Assembly: GCF_009827305.1 (NCBI RefSeq)
Contig: NZ_WTYJ01000004.1
Span: 124,001-188,000 of the forward strand
Direction of reading: 5' to 3'
Length of the DNA: 64,000 bases
Origin: Croceibacterium xixiisoli
Lineage (GTDB): Bacteria > Pseudomonadota > Alphaproteobacteria > Sphingomonadales > Sphingomonadaceae
Below are positions 43,082 through 51,690 of this stretch, piece after piece (the first letter of the stretch is position 1; each line of letters begins with the position of its first letter). The notes under the pieces were generated by a model. That model was given only the letters and a program-made list of their open reading frames with translations. It had not been told where the DNA came from and ran no database searches. A program made the position numbers and the translations under genes.

Positions 43082-44320
43082 TCATTCTGGCGTCCATGCC
43101 GCAGCGGCGCGGAAGAAGGCGCGGCTTTCCGCGTCGGCCTCCGTCCCGCCAGGCGGGAAATGGCTCAGCTTGACGATTACGGTGCGGGTTGGCGGATCGA
43201 TATAGACGAACTGCCCCTGCAGCCCGATTGCGGCATAGGCATCGCTGCCCGGCATGGTCCACCATTGCAGCCCATATCCGCCATCTTCGCCTTCCGTTAC
43301 GGCGGGTGCGCTGGCGCCGGCGACCCATTCGCTGCTGACGATCCTGCGGCCATCGGCCACGCCCTGATCCAGCATCATCTGACCGAAGCGGGCCCAGTCC
43401 CGCAGCGTGGCATTGAAGCCCGCGCCGCTGAATTCGCGGCCCACGCCCGGCGCGCCATCCATGATGTAATATCCGTCGGCCTCCGCCCCCAGCGGTTCCC
43501 ACAATTTGCGCGCGGTATAGGCCGCGACGCTGCCGCCGCTGACCCGTTCGATCAGCCAGCCGAGCACGGCGGTGTCCAGCGTCTTGTAGGCGAATTCCTG
43601 CCCCGGCGGATGGGCGCGCGGGATGGTGCGTGCGGCATCGGCAAAGCGGGCGTTGTTCTTCACCAGCGCGGCAATGTGGTTGCGCGCGGCGGCGCCGGGA
43701 TTGGCGAAATCATAGCGTTCGGGATAATCCACCCCGGATCGCATCTGCAGGATCTGCCGGATGGTGGTGCCGTCATAGCCCCCGCCGCGCAATTCGGGCA
43801 GATAGCGGGTGATTGGATCGTCGAGCGACTGGATCAGCCCATCGGCAAGGGCTGTGCCCACCAGGGTCGAGGTGATCGATTTGGTCATCGACCAGCCCAT
43901 GAAACGGGTGCTGGCATCGCTGCCGTTGTAATAGTTTTCGGACAGGATGCGCCCGTCCTTCATCACCAGCAGCGCATTGGTATAGCTGCGCGCGGCGAAG
44001 TCATCGGCCGCGTGACGCTGGCCCTTGAATTCATAGCTGAAATCCAGCGCATGATCGGCGCGGGGCAGATGCCATGGCGTGCCCGCCGCGCCCACGGTGC
44101 GGGTGGTGAACAGCTGATCCATATTGCGGAACGTCAGCGTGCTGACCCCGTCATCCAGCATGTGCCAGCGCAGCACCTGCACGGCCACCGGCACACCCGA
44201 TGCCGCCCCGTTTTCCAGCGGTGGGGGCAATTGCTGCTGCGCCGAAAGCGGCGTGGCTGCGCCCAGCAACGCCAGAACAGCGCCCAAGCGCGCCGCATGC
44301 CTGAAAACCGATGGCCGCAT
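43082..44320 (-). CDS. Serine hydrolase, beta-lactamase/esterase family
   Basis: Exported protein of about 412 residues with signal peptide (ALLGAATPLSAQ) and a class C beta-lactamase/D-Ala-D-Ala-carboxypeptidase-like fold: catalytic SMTK (residue about 143), TIRQILQMRSGVDYPERYD and GYGLQWWT. Such enzymes are often esterases or 6-aminohexanoate-dimer hydrolase-like. ATG 44320 follows GGGGGA. The long overlapping frame on the other strand is a shadow. Confidence 0.87.
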   Translation of the reverse strand: MRPSVFRHAARLGAVLALLGAATPLSAQQQLPPPLENGAASGVPVAVQVLRWHMLDDGVSTLTFRNMDQLFTTRTVGAAGTPWHLPRADHALDFSYEFKGQRHAADDFAARSYTNALLVMKDGRILSENYYNGSDASTRFMGWSMTKSITSTLVGTALADGLIQSLDDPITRYLPELRGGGYDGTTIRQILQMRSGVDYPERYDFANPGAAARNHIAALVKNNARFADAARTIPRAHPPGQEFAYKTLDTAVLGWLIERVSGGSVAAYTARKLWEPLGAEADGYYIMDGAPGVGREFSGAGFNATLRDWARFGQMMLDQGVADGRRIVSSEWVAGASAPAVTEGEDGGYGLQWWTMPGSDAYAAIGLQGQFVYIDPPTRTVIVKLSHFPPGGTEADAESRAFFRAAAAWTPE

Positions 44321-44402
44321 TATCCATCCCCCTGCCAACTCGCCCGCTATGGCGGTGCAGGCGGACTATGGCGCAATCCGCAGATTTCGCAATCAGGGCA
44401 GA

Positions 44403-44816
44403 TCAGCCGCGCGGGCTGGCTTTTTCCGCGTCGAACACCAGCAGGATCAGCCAGCACAGCGCCAGCACCGCCAGGCCGGACAGCACCCAGGGGTGGCCGA
44501 TCCAGACGGCCGACCAGTCGAACTTGCCGCTGTTGATTTTCTTGATGTGGTTGAAATTCTGACTGACGCCGACAACCACGCCGAACAGCCCGACCACCGT
44601 GGTAATATAGCGGCACAGCAGCGCGTTATAGCATTTCAGCAGCAGGATGATGGATGTCACGCCCAGGGCAAAACGCTGCACCCGGCAATAGGGGCAGGGG
44701 TGGACCAGCCCGGCGACATCCACCGCCAGCGTGAACAGCACGATGGCCAACACCGCCCCGCCAACCAGCCGGCGGTTGAGCAAACTCGATCCGATCAGGT
44801 CCAAGGCCTGTTTCAT
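44403..44816 (-). CDS. DsbB-like small membrane protein
   Basis: Protein of 137 residues with about four hydrophobic helices and a CPYCRVQR motif (residues 41-44) that matches the active-site CxxC region of DsbB. The usual second periplasmic Cys pair of DsbB is not evident; instead there is CYNALLC (about 62-68) in the second half of a helix. It may be a quinone-linked thiol oxidase or a relative of unknown substrate. ATG 44816; the GTG at 44834 is an alternative. Confidence 0.68.
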   Translation of the reverse strand: MKQALDLIGSSLLNRRLVGGAVLAIVLFTLAVDVAGLVHPCPYCRVQRFALGVTSIILLLKCYNALLCRYITTVVGLFGVVVGVSQNFNHIKKINSGKFDWSAVWIGHPWVLSGLAVLALCWLILLVFDAEKASPRG

Positions 44817-45032
44817 GGCATGTGCCCCCTTCACACGGCCAGACCCGATCCTGATGCCGGCCGATGGGAGGCAATGCTATGCCATGTGCCCCGGTTGTGA
44901 CAGCGCAATCGGCGACGGTTTCGGGCAAATATGCGTTGGTTTTGCGGCACAGTTGGAGAGATCGGGCCTGCGCGGCTGGCCATGCGCCGTTCTACTGGCT
45001 AGATCGCCGGCTTGCGACCCGAAGGACCAGCA

Positions 45033-45344
45033 ATGACCGACAACAGCGCCGATGATTACGTCTATGACGAGGTTTCGGGCGAATGGCTGCCCGCCGCAGA
45101 GGCCGCGTCGCGGGCGGTGGCGGCGGATGCGGTCGAGGTGCGCGATGCCGTCGGCAATCTGCTGGCCGATGGCGACAGCGTCATCACGGTCAAGGATCTG
45201 AAGGTCAAAGGGGCGGGGCAGACCCTGCGCAAGGGCACGGTGATCCGGTCGATCCGGCTGACCGGCGATGCGCAGGAAATCGACTGCCGCTATGAAGGGA
45301 TCAAGGGGCTGGTGCTGCGGGCCGAATTCGTCCGCAAGCACTGA
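45033..45344 (+). CDS. yjdM: YjdM/PhnA-like protein lacking the zinc ribbon
   Basis: Protein of 103 residues with the YjdM (formerly PhnA) C-terminal domain: VRDAVGNLLADGDSVITVKDLKVKGAGQTLRKGTVIRSIRL and CRYEGIKGLVLRAEFVRKH. The family's N-terminal four-cysteine ribbon is replaced by YVYDEVSGEWLPA, without cysteines. Despite its old name, the family is not shown to act on phosphonates. ATG 45033 follows GAAGGA. It converges with the flavin reductase. Confidence 0.85.
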   Translation: MTDNSADDYVYDEVSGEWLPAAEAASRAVAADAVEVRDAVGNLLADGDSVITVKDLKVKGAGQTLRKGTVIRSIRLTGDAQEIDCRYEGIKGLVLRAEFVRKH

Positions 45345-45363
45345 TCCCCTTAGCCAACACCCC

Positions 45364-46254
45364 TCAGCCAAATACCAGCGCGCGGTGCGCCGATGTGCCG
45401 GCGGTCACGCCATCGGCCACCGCCCAGCTGACACTGTGCGGCGCGCGGGCGATGTCTCCGGCCGCGTAAAGCCCCGGCACGCGGGTCATCTTGCCGGCAT
45501 CGGTCAGGATCAGCGGCCCCATCGGCCCGTCCTCCACCTCGGCCCCCAGCCGTTCGGCCAGCGGGCTGGAAAGGCAGGAACGCGGCGCCACATAAAGCGC
45601 CGACAGATCGATCTGCCGCCCGTCCTGCAGCGCCAGGGCAGACAGATTTTTCCCTTCGCCGATCAGCCGATCGACCGGGCCTGGCTCGACCGCAACCCCG
45701 CGCGCGGCCAGTTCCGCCGCCTCTTCCCCGATCAGCGTCGCGCCATTCAGGAACAGCGTCACCGGCCCCCATTCGGTGATCAGGCTGGCCTGATGCACGG
45801 ACATGGCGGTGCGATAGAGCACGCCGAGCGGCTGATCGCTGAATTCGATGCCGTGGCAATAGGGGCAGTGGAGCACGCTGGTGCCCCAGCGTTCCTGCAC
45901 GCCGGGCAGATCGGGCAATTCGTCACGCAGCCCGAAGGCCAGGATCAGCTTGCGGGCGGCGATCTCCTCCCCATCGGCCAGGGTGACGGCAAAGCCCTCG
46001 CCATCAGCACGGGCGTCCGCCTGGCTCTCGATGATCTCCACCGTCGGATAGGCAAGCAATTGCGCGCGCGCCGTTTCCAGGATCCGGCGCGGATCGCTGC
46101 CATCATGGCCGAGGAAGCCATGCGAGGCTGCGGCGAAGCGGTTGCGCGGGCGGCCGGCATCGATCACCCGCACCCGGCGGCGCGCGCGGGCAAGATAGGT
46201 CGCGGCGGCCAAGCCGGCGAAGCTGCCGCCGATGATGATGGCATCAGTGCTCAT
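45364..46254 (-). CDS. Thioredoxin-reductase-like FAD/NAD(P) oxidoreductase
   Basis: Flavoprotein of 296 residues: FAD motif [13 protein letters not shown], a CPYC redox-active pair (HCPYCHG, about 126-129), [15 protein letters not shown] and C-terminal [15 protein letters not shown]. It resembles TrxB-like disulfide reductases found next to Rrf2 regulators. Its ATG lies inside the end of the Rrf2 gene (11-base overlap), so it is the second gene of the operon. The electron acceptor is unknown. Confidence 0.87.
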   Translation of the reverse strand: MSTDAIIIGGSFAGLAAATYLARARRRVRVIDAGRPRNRFAAASHGFLGHDGSDPRRILETARAQLLAYPTVEIIESQADARADGEGFAVTLADGEEIAARKLILAFGLRDELPDLPGVQERWGTSVLHCPYCHGIEFSDQPLGVLYRTAMSVHQASLITEWGPVTLFLNGATLIGEEAAELAARGVAVEPGPVDRLIGEGKNLSALALQDGRQIDLSALYVAPRSCLSSPLAERLGAEVEDGPMGPLILTDAGKMTRVPGLYAAGDIARAPHSVSWAVADGVTAGTSAHRALVFG

Positions 46255-46708
46255 AAACAGTCTCCATATCGAAAGTCCGGCCCGTGGCGGCGAAGCGGGC
46301 GTGGAAATCGGCGCTCAGCTGCGCCAGCGTGACCTCGGCAAAGCGCTGCAGCAGCAGCGCCTCGGCCGCGTCGAACGCCTGGCCCAGCGCGGCATTGACC
46401 GCCTGTTCGACCAGGCAACCGGGCGCGTCGGTGCGGTTGCTCATCGCCAGAATGCCGGGCTGGCCCAAGGCATCGTAAATGTCGCGCAGGGTGATGGTGG
46501 TGAAATCGCAGGCCAGTGTCCAGCCGCCGCCATGGCCCTTTTCCGACCGGACAAGGCCCTGATCGCGCAGCCCGGCCATGATGCGGCGGATGACCACGGG
46601 GTTGGTGTCCATGGCGCGGGCCAGCACATCGGACGTCAACGGCCCGGAATGTTCGCCCATATGCAGCAGGACGTGGAGCACGCCCGAAAGTCGGCTGTCG
46701 CGTTTCAT
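46244..46708 (-). CDS. Rrf2 family transcriptional regulator
   Basis: Regulator of 154 residues with an Rrf2 winged helix ([45 protein letters not shown]). It has a single cysteine in the helix region and one later ([10 protein letters not shown]), not the three-Cys cluster set of IscR/NsrR, so it is probably not an Fe-S sensor of the classic type. A perfect dyad overlaps its start codon, indicating autoregulation of this gene and the flavin reductase. Confidence 0.87.
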   Translation of the reverse strand: MKRDSRLSGVLHVLLHMGEHSGPLTSDVLARAMDTNPVVIRRIMAGLRDQGLVRSEKGHGGGWTLACDFTTITLRDIYDALGQPGILAMSNRTDAPGCLVEQAVNAALGQAFDAAEALLLQRFAEVTLAQLSADFHARFAATGRTFDMETVYEH

Positions 46709-46721
46709 GTAACTTTACATG
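46706..46721. promoter_or_regulatory. Rrf2 operator dyad
   Basis: CATGTAA-CT-TTACATG, a perfect 7-2-7 inverted repeat that includes the start codon of the Rrf2 gene. Binding there would block initiation of its own operon. Confidence 0.65.
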
Positions 46722-46765
46722 ATGCGTGATTTCGGCGCTGTCAAGGCTGCCTCACGCATTGGCGA

Positions 46766-47806
46766 TCAGTCTGCCCTGTAAGCCAGGCAGATTCCGTCCG
46801 GATAGGCAAAGCGCGGATCGGTGGCGAAACGCTGATCGGTCAGCCCATGCAGAAAGGCGATGATGTCCTGCCGCTCTCGCTCCTGCGTCAGGACATTTCC
46901 GGGCAGCACGCGGGCATGTCGGGCAATCGCCTCGCCCATGCTCTCGACGCTGCCATCATGCCAATAGGGGCCAGTCAGTGCGACATTGCGCAGCGACGGC
47001 GTGCGATAGCGGCCGCGATCGCTGGCCTGGCCGGTGGCATGGGCCAGCCCCGTATCGGTCATGGCAGCAGCCGGATCCTCCAGTGCGTGAAACTGCCGGT
47101 CGGTGAAATCCTGCCCGGCATGGCAGGACGCGCAATGCGCGCCGAACAGCGCCTCGCCCCGTTTGGCCTCCGCCGTCAGCGCGCCGGCATCACCGCGCTG
47201 CCGGCGATCGACGGGGCTGTCGAAAGACAGCAGCGTGCGCTGGAATGCTGCCAAGGCCTTGGCCACCGCTGGCGTATCCACCCTGCCGCCGGTTTCGGGG
47301 AAGGCGGCCAGGAACATCGCGCGGTAACATCCATCGGCAGACAGCCTGCGGGCCAGCTCCGCATCCTGCCCCAGCATGCCCATTTCCACCGGATCATCGC
47401 CAAACACCGGCACCATCGCCTGCTGCTCCAGCGTGGTGAGACGCGTGTCGCCCCAGGTCAGCGGGCTGAGATAGCTGACGTTGGCCAGCCCCTGCACATT
47501 GCGCCGCCCGGCATCGCCATGAACGCCGGGCCTTGTGCGAGTGCTGTCGGCAAATCCGCGCCGCTGGTTGTGGCAATTGGAACAGGCCATGGTGCCATCG
47601 ATCGACAGATCGGCATCGTAAAACAGCCGCCGGCCCAGATCGACCTTGGCCTGGCTCATCGGATTGTCCGCCGGCACCGGGGGCGGGGCGATCCCTTCGG
47701 GCAGATCCCATTGCCAGGCAGATGGCTGCGGGGCGGCAGGGCGTGCAGCCGCCGTGGCCACCACCCCGGCAGCCAGCGCGATCAGGATCAGGCTGGCCCG
47801 GTTCAT
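46766..47806 (-). CDS. Di-haem cytochrome c peroxidase (MauG/CcpA family)
   Basis: Exported protein of 346 residues with a signal peptide (LILIALAAGVVATAAA) and two haem-binding CxxCH motifs, CSNCH (about residue 75) and CASCH (about 232). It also has GRRLFYDADLSIDGTMACS, QGLANVSYLSPLTWGD and YRTPSLRNVALTGPYWHDGS, typical of bacterial di-haem peroxidases and MauG-like enzymes. It acts in the periplasm on peroxide or on protein/Trp-type substrates. Ten bases downstream of the hypothetical protein, forming a two-gene operon. Confidence 0.88.
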   Translation of the reverse strand: MNRASLILIALAAGVVATAAARPAAPQPSAWQWDLPEGIAPPPVPADNPMSQAKVDLGRRLFYDADLSIDGTMACSNCHNQRRGFADSTRTRPGVHGDAGRRNVQGLANVSYLSPLTWGDTRLTTLEQQAMVPVFGDDPVEMGMLGQDAELARRLSADGCYRAMFLAAFPETGGRVDTPAVAKALAAFQRTLLSFDSPVDRRQRGDAGALTAEAKRGEALFGAHCASCHAGQDFTDRQFHALEDPAAAMTDTGLAHATGQASDRGRYRTPSLRNVALTGPYWHDGSVESMGEAIARHARVLPGNVLTQERERQDIIAFLHGLTDQRFATDPRFAYPDGICLAYRAD

Positions 47807-47816
47807 TCTGCCTGGC

Positions 47817-48350
47817 TTACGGAAGGCGGTCGATCAGCACTGCCATCTGCGCCTGGCCATTGGCCGCGATCAGCAGCGTATGTGTGCCGGGCGTCAGCGC
47901 GAATTCGACCATCTTGCGGATGCCGCTGCACTCCGGACCATGGCCGAACTTGCCCGACTGGACCCGCTCATTCGCGGGCGACAGCACATCGATCCACGCC
48001 GCCGAACCGATCGCCACGCGATAGGTGCCAGCCTCCGCCACATCGAAGCGGAACAGCCCGCCGAAGCTGACCGACCCACCGGGCCGTTCGGGGCGCACCG
48101 GATATTCCACCTCTGCCGTGCGGATCAGCGTGGCATCGGCGGCCTGTCCCAGCGCCAGCTGCGCCGCATCCAGCCCTGCGGCATCCTTCGCCGCAGTCAG
48201 CGGCTGCGGGGCGTTCCACCCGGCCAGATCCGCTGGCAATTCCACGCTCGCCCCGGCCGGGCAGGCATGCTCAGCCGCAGCCTGCTGGGCAGAAACCGGC
48301 ACGGCCAGAGCGGCCAAGCCGGCGCAGGCGATCAACAGGGCAGGGCGCAT
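47817..48350 (-). CDS. Exported protein upstream of the di-haem peroxidase
   Basis: Periplasmic protein of 177 residues with a signal peptide (LLIACAGLAALAVPVSAQ) and a beta-rich domain (CPAGASVELPADLAGW ... GGSVSFGGLFRFDVAEAGTYRVAIGSAAWIDVL ... GHGPECSGIRKMVEFALTPG). It holds two Cys and a conserved HG-PxCSGIRK segment. I do not recognise a function. ATG 48350 follows GGAG. Its operon with the di-haem enzyme suggests it is a partner or substrate. Confidence 0.72.
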   Translation of the reverse strand: MRPALLIACAGLAALAVPVSAQQAAAEHACPAGASVELPADLAGWNAPQPLTAAKDAAGLDAAQLALGQAADATLIRTAEVEYPVRPERPGGSVSFGGLFRFDVAEAGTYRVAIGSAAWIDVLSPANERVQSGKFGHGPECSGIRKMVEFALTPGTHTLLIAANGQAQMAVLIDRLP

Positions 48351-48730
48351 CAGGGTCTCCGGCGAAATGTCTGTATCTGCCCATATATAGCGTGGCGCGC
48401 ATGGGCAAGCACGCACGCCTGCGGCCATCCCACGCCTTACGTTACACAAGCGAAAGAGCGTGTGAAGGAGTCGAACCGTGCGTGGAAGCCAAGTTCGATC
48501 GAGGAAAGCAACCCAGTTGGCGCGACCTCGCGGCCGATCCGGGTTTCGAACCGTTGCGCTGACTGGATCCCCGCCTTCGCGGGGATGACGATGATAGGTA
48601 ATTGTTTCAATTCGTCATTCCCGCGAAGGCGGGAATCCAGCTGCAACATCACATCCGGGGACGGCAGCCCAAAACATCGCCCACTTTTCCGGATGCTGCC
48701 AAAACGCGGTACCGCCACCCCTTCACCCCA
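48351..48730. repeat. Intergenic region with paired dyad repeats
   Basis: No gene is supported. Two self-complementary GC-rich repeats face each other: TGGATCCCCGCCTTCGCGG-type at 48564-48590 and its inverted form at 48613-48640, spaced by about 22 bases. This is the BIME-like arrangement of a very common proteobacterial REP. A TATATAG box at about 48383-48389 may be a promoter of the exported protein on the minus strand. Confidence 0.6.
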
Positions 48731-49267
48731 TCACTTCAACTGCCGCTTCTCCAGCTTGCGGGCCAGGGTCCGGCGATGCATGCCGAGCCGGCGGGCGGCT
48801 TCGGAAATGTTGAAATCGCATTCGGCCAGGGTCGAATGGATATATTCCCATTCCACCGTTTTGATCGATGATTTGCGCCCCTCCACCGGCACATCGGGAT
48901 TGCCGCCGTCGCGGCCGAAGCCTTCCTCTATGTCGTCGGTATTGGCCGGCTTCACCAGATAATGAGATGCGCCCAGCTTGATTGCCTCCACTGCGGTCGC
49001 GATCGAGGCGAAGCCGGTCAGCATCACGATCCGCGTCGTCGGATCGGCGCGGTGAAGCATCTGCACGCAGGTGAGCCCCGATGCCGTGCCCAGTTTCAGA
49101 TCGACCACGGCAAAATCGAACGCTTCACCTGCATCGAGCAGGGCAGTCAGTTCGTCCGGGCTGGCCGCCTGCGCCGCCAGATAGCCGCGCTTCTCAAACG
49201 ATCGCCGCAGCGTGCGCGCGAAGGAGGGGTCATCCTCCACGATCACCAGGCGCGGGGCCTCGGTCAT
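48731..49267 (-). CDS. regA: Response regulator RegA/ActR/PrrA family
   Basis: Protein of 178 residues: receiver domain with acidic pair EDD (11-13), phosphoacceptor D56 (VVDLKLGT), T85 and K106, then a proline/acidic linker and a Fis-type helix-turn-helix (NISEAARRLGMHRRTLARKLEKR) at the C-terminus. This is the RegA-type redox regulator of respiration, nitrogen and energy genes. Its start overlaps the kinase stop by four bases. Confidence 0.93.
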   Translation of the reverse strand: MTEAPRLVIVEDDPSFARTLRRSFEKRGYLAAQAASPDELTALLDAGEAFDFAVVDLKLGTASGLTCVQMLHRADPTTRIVMLTGFASIATAVEAIKLGASHYLVKPANTDDIEEGFGRDGGNPDVPVEGRKSSIKTVEWEYIHSTLAECDFNISEAARRLGMHRRTLARKLEKRQLK

Positions 49268-50568
49268 GCCAGCGCTTCCCGCTGATAGGCCAGCGCCGCC
49301 AGCGGCACGCTCACCCGCACGCGCGCGCCACGGGTGCCGCGATTGGTCACTTCGGCCTTGCCGCCCAGCTTGCGGATCACATTGACTACCAGAAACAACC
49401 CGAGCCCGCCGCCGGCCTTGCCCTTGGTGGAGGAATAGGGCCGACCGAAGGCGGCGAGCATCTCGGCGGAAAAGCCCGGCCCGTCATCCAGCACGTCGAT
49501 CAGCAGATCATCGCCCGCGCGCTGCGAATGGATGGTCAGCCCGGATGGCGATACCTCCAGCGCATTGTCGATGATATTGCCGATCACCTGGCGCAGCGCC
49601 GGGTCGGACACGATGGCCAGATCTTCCCCGAAATCATCGCGCAGCTCGATCACGCCCTGCGTGCGGTCGCTCCAGTCCGTCACCATGTCTGCCACGAAGC
49701 GGCGGACCGTGGTGATGGAGGGGTTTTCCCCGCGCACTTCCCCGGCGGACATCAATATGCCGCCCACGATCTGTTTGCAGCGCTGCAATTCGGCCTGCAT
49801 GTCGGCAATATCGGCGCCCAGCTCGCCATCGTCGGCAATCGCCGGGTGACGGGCGAGATCGCCCAGGATCACCGACATGGTCGACATCGGCGTGCCCAGC
49901 TCATGCGCCGCGCCCGATGCCAGCAGGCCCATGCGCACGATATGATCTTCCTCCGCCGCGCGCTGCCGCACGCCGGCCAGCGCGGCATCGCGATCGCGCA
50001 GATTGCGGCTGATCCGGCTGACGAAGGCGACCAGCAGCACCGCGATCAGCACGAAGCAGACCAGGCTGCCCATCAGATAGAGCGCCATGGGATTGGCGGC
50101 ATAGTCAGGCGGCAGATCCAATGGTGTGGGATCGACCCGCAGCGCGGCGATCGCGATCAGCGTGGCGGCCACGATCATCCAGGCCGATCGCGGGGTCAGC
50201 AGAATGGTGCCGATCACCACCTGCAGCAGAAACAGGGAGGCGAAGGGATTGGCCAGCCCGCCGCTGTGATGCAATTGCCAGCACAGCGCCGCCACATCGA
50301 ACAGCAGCGCAGCGGTCAGTTCGATATTGGTCACCGCCCGCCCGCGATAGAGCAGGAACAGGCTCAGCAGATTGATTACCACCAGCAGGGCAATGGCACC
50401 CAGCAAGGGCGCCAGCGGCGGGGCGATATCCATCATGTTGCGGGTGATCTGGATCGTCAGCAACTGCCCGCCGACCGCCAGCCAACGCAGCTGGATCAGC
50501 AGCGACATGTTCCGCCGGCCGGCATCTGCCTCGGCCAGCGGAATCGGAAGGGGCGGCAACTGGCTCAT
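49264..50568 (-). CDS. regB: Redox-sensing histidine kinase RegB/ActS/PrrB family
   Basis: Kinase of 434 residues with about six N-terminal helices, the quinone-binding GGLANPF motif (103-109) that defines the RegB family, phosphoacceptor H222 (GAAHELGTPMSTM), and ATPase motifs NIIDNALE and DDGPGF. The kinase senses the quinone pool or redox state and phosphorylates RegA. Four-base overlaps with SURF1 and RegA genes. Confidence 0.94.
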   Translation of the reverse strand: MSQLPPLPIPLAEADAGRRNMSLLIQLRWLAVGGQLLTIQITRNMMDIAPPLAPLLGAIALLVVINLLSLFLLYRGRAVTNIELTAALLFDVAALCWQLHHSGGLANPFASLFLLQVVIGTILLTPRSAWMIVAATLIAIAALRVDPTPLDLPPDYAANPMALYLMGSLVCFVLIAVLLVAFVSRISRNLRDRDAALAGVRQRAAEEDHIVRMGLLASGAAHELGTPMSTMSVILGDLARHPAIADDGELGADIADMQAELQRCKQIVGGILMSAGEVRGENPSITTVRRFVADMVTDWSDRTQGVIELRDDFGEDLAIVSDPALRQVIGNIIDNALEVSPSGLTIHSQRAGDDLLIDVLDDGPGFSAEMLAAFGRPYSSTKGKAGGGLGLFLVVNVIRKLGGKAEVTNRGTRGARVRVSVPLAALAYQREALA

Positions 50569-51290
50569 TCGCCGGTGGTTGTGCGCCCGCCGGGCTCCGG
50601 ACGCCAGAGCCGCCAGGCAAAATAGAGCGTCAGCAGCGCCAGTCCGAACCAGGTCAGCGCATAGACCAGATGATTGTCCGAAAACTGCACCACGGTCAGC
50701 CCACCGACCGGATAGCCGCCGGGATTGGCTGTGGCATCGGCATCGATGAAATAGGGCGCCACATCGGCAATCCCCTGCGCCCGGGCGATGGCGGCGACAT
50801 CGCGCGAATACCAGCGGCCGGCCGCCGGATCGTTGGAGCGCAGGAAGCCGCCGCCCGGCTCGCTGATCCGCAGCAATCCGGTGATGGTGACTGGGCCATC
50901 CGGATTGCCCTGCGCCCGGCTGGCCGGATCACGCCGTTCCGGCGGAACGAAGCCGCGATTGACCAGCACGGTGAAGCCGGAGGTCTCCAGCGGCGTGACC
51001 ACCCAGAAACCGCCGCCACGCTCGGTTACGGCCTGCACCAGCACTTCGCGATCATGGCGAAAATGGCCAGTCGCGCGGATCTGGCGATAGGCATCGCGAG
51101 CCGGATTGATGCCGGCCCAGCCATCGGGGCCGGGCGCGGCGATCGGGGCGGCGTGGATATTTGCCTCCACCGTGGCGATCAGACCATGTTTCCACGCCCG
51201 GCGCTCGACCTGCCAGATGCCCAGCGCCACCAGGCAGGCGGTCATGACCAGCGCCGCCAGGGCAAAACCGGCGCGACGCCGGGTGGTCAT
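50565..51290 (-). CDS. SURF1 family cytochrome oxidase biogenesis protein
   Basis: Protein of 241 residues with two terminal transmembrane helices (residues about 9-27 and 208-228) and the SURF1/Shy1 signature: GIWQVERRAWKHGLI, VLVNRGFVP and YPVGGLTVVQFSDNHLVYALTWFGLA. It assists haem insertion into terminal oxidases. Here it sits behind the bo3-type quinol oxidase genes, so it probably serves that enzyme. Confidence 0.92.
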   Translation of the reverse strand: MTTRRRAGFALAALVMTACLVALGIWQVERRAWKHGLIATVEANIHAAPIAAPGPDGWAGINPARDAYRQIRATGHFRHDREVLVQAVTERGGGFWVVTPLETSGFTVLVNRGFVPPERRDPASRAQGNPDGPVTITGLLRISEPGGGFLRSNDPAAGRWYSRDVAAIARAQGIADVAPYFIDADATANPGGYPVGGLTVVQFSDNHLVYALTWFGLALLTLYFAWRLWRPEPGGRTTTGE

Positions 51291-51303
51291 GACAGCGAAC
51301 GGA

Positions 51304-51690
51304 TCATGGCAATTGGCGCACGTCGTGCGGCATCGGCATCATATTGGTGTTGAGATGATGCATGACCCATAGCGACCCGGCCAGCATGATCCCCACCACG
51401 ATGATGGTGAAGACCAGCGTCGTCATGGACCAGCCGTCTTCCGCCTTGGGCGTCATGTGCAGGAAGTAAACCATGTGCACCACGATCTGGATCACGGCCA
51501 AGCCGATGATCAGCGCGGCGGTGATGCCGGCATCCAGCGGGCGGGCCATTACCAGCCAGAAGGGGATGGCCGTGAGAATGACCGACAGCACGAAGCCGAT
51601 GGCGTAATCGCGCATCGATGCATGCGGCATTTCGATTTCATGATGCGCGCCATGGTCGTGATCATGCGCGTGATGGCTGTCCTGGCTCAC
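51304..51690 (-). CDS. cyoD: Cytochrome bo3-type quinol oxidase subunit IV
   Basis: Small subunit of 128 residues with three membrane helices (IGFVLSVILTAIPFW, IIGLAVIQIVVHMVYFLHM, LVFTIIVVGIMLAGSLWVM) and a His-rich N-terminal tail (SHHAHDHDHGAHH). GTG 51690 overlaps the CyoC stop by four bases. The long frame further upstream is not used. Confidence 0.93.
   Translation of the reverse strand: MSQDSHHAHDHDHGAHHEIEMPHASMRDYAIGFVLSVILTAIPFWLVMARPLDAGITAALIIGLAVIQIVVHMVYFLHMTPKAEDGWSMTTLVFTIIVVGIMLAGSLWVMHHLNTNMMPMPHDVRQLP

Noticed and set aside
45033-45344. YjdM (PhnA) as part of the phosphonate regulon
   Set aside because: No operator copy nearby, 35 kb away from the locus, and the PhnA name is historical.
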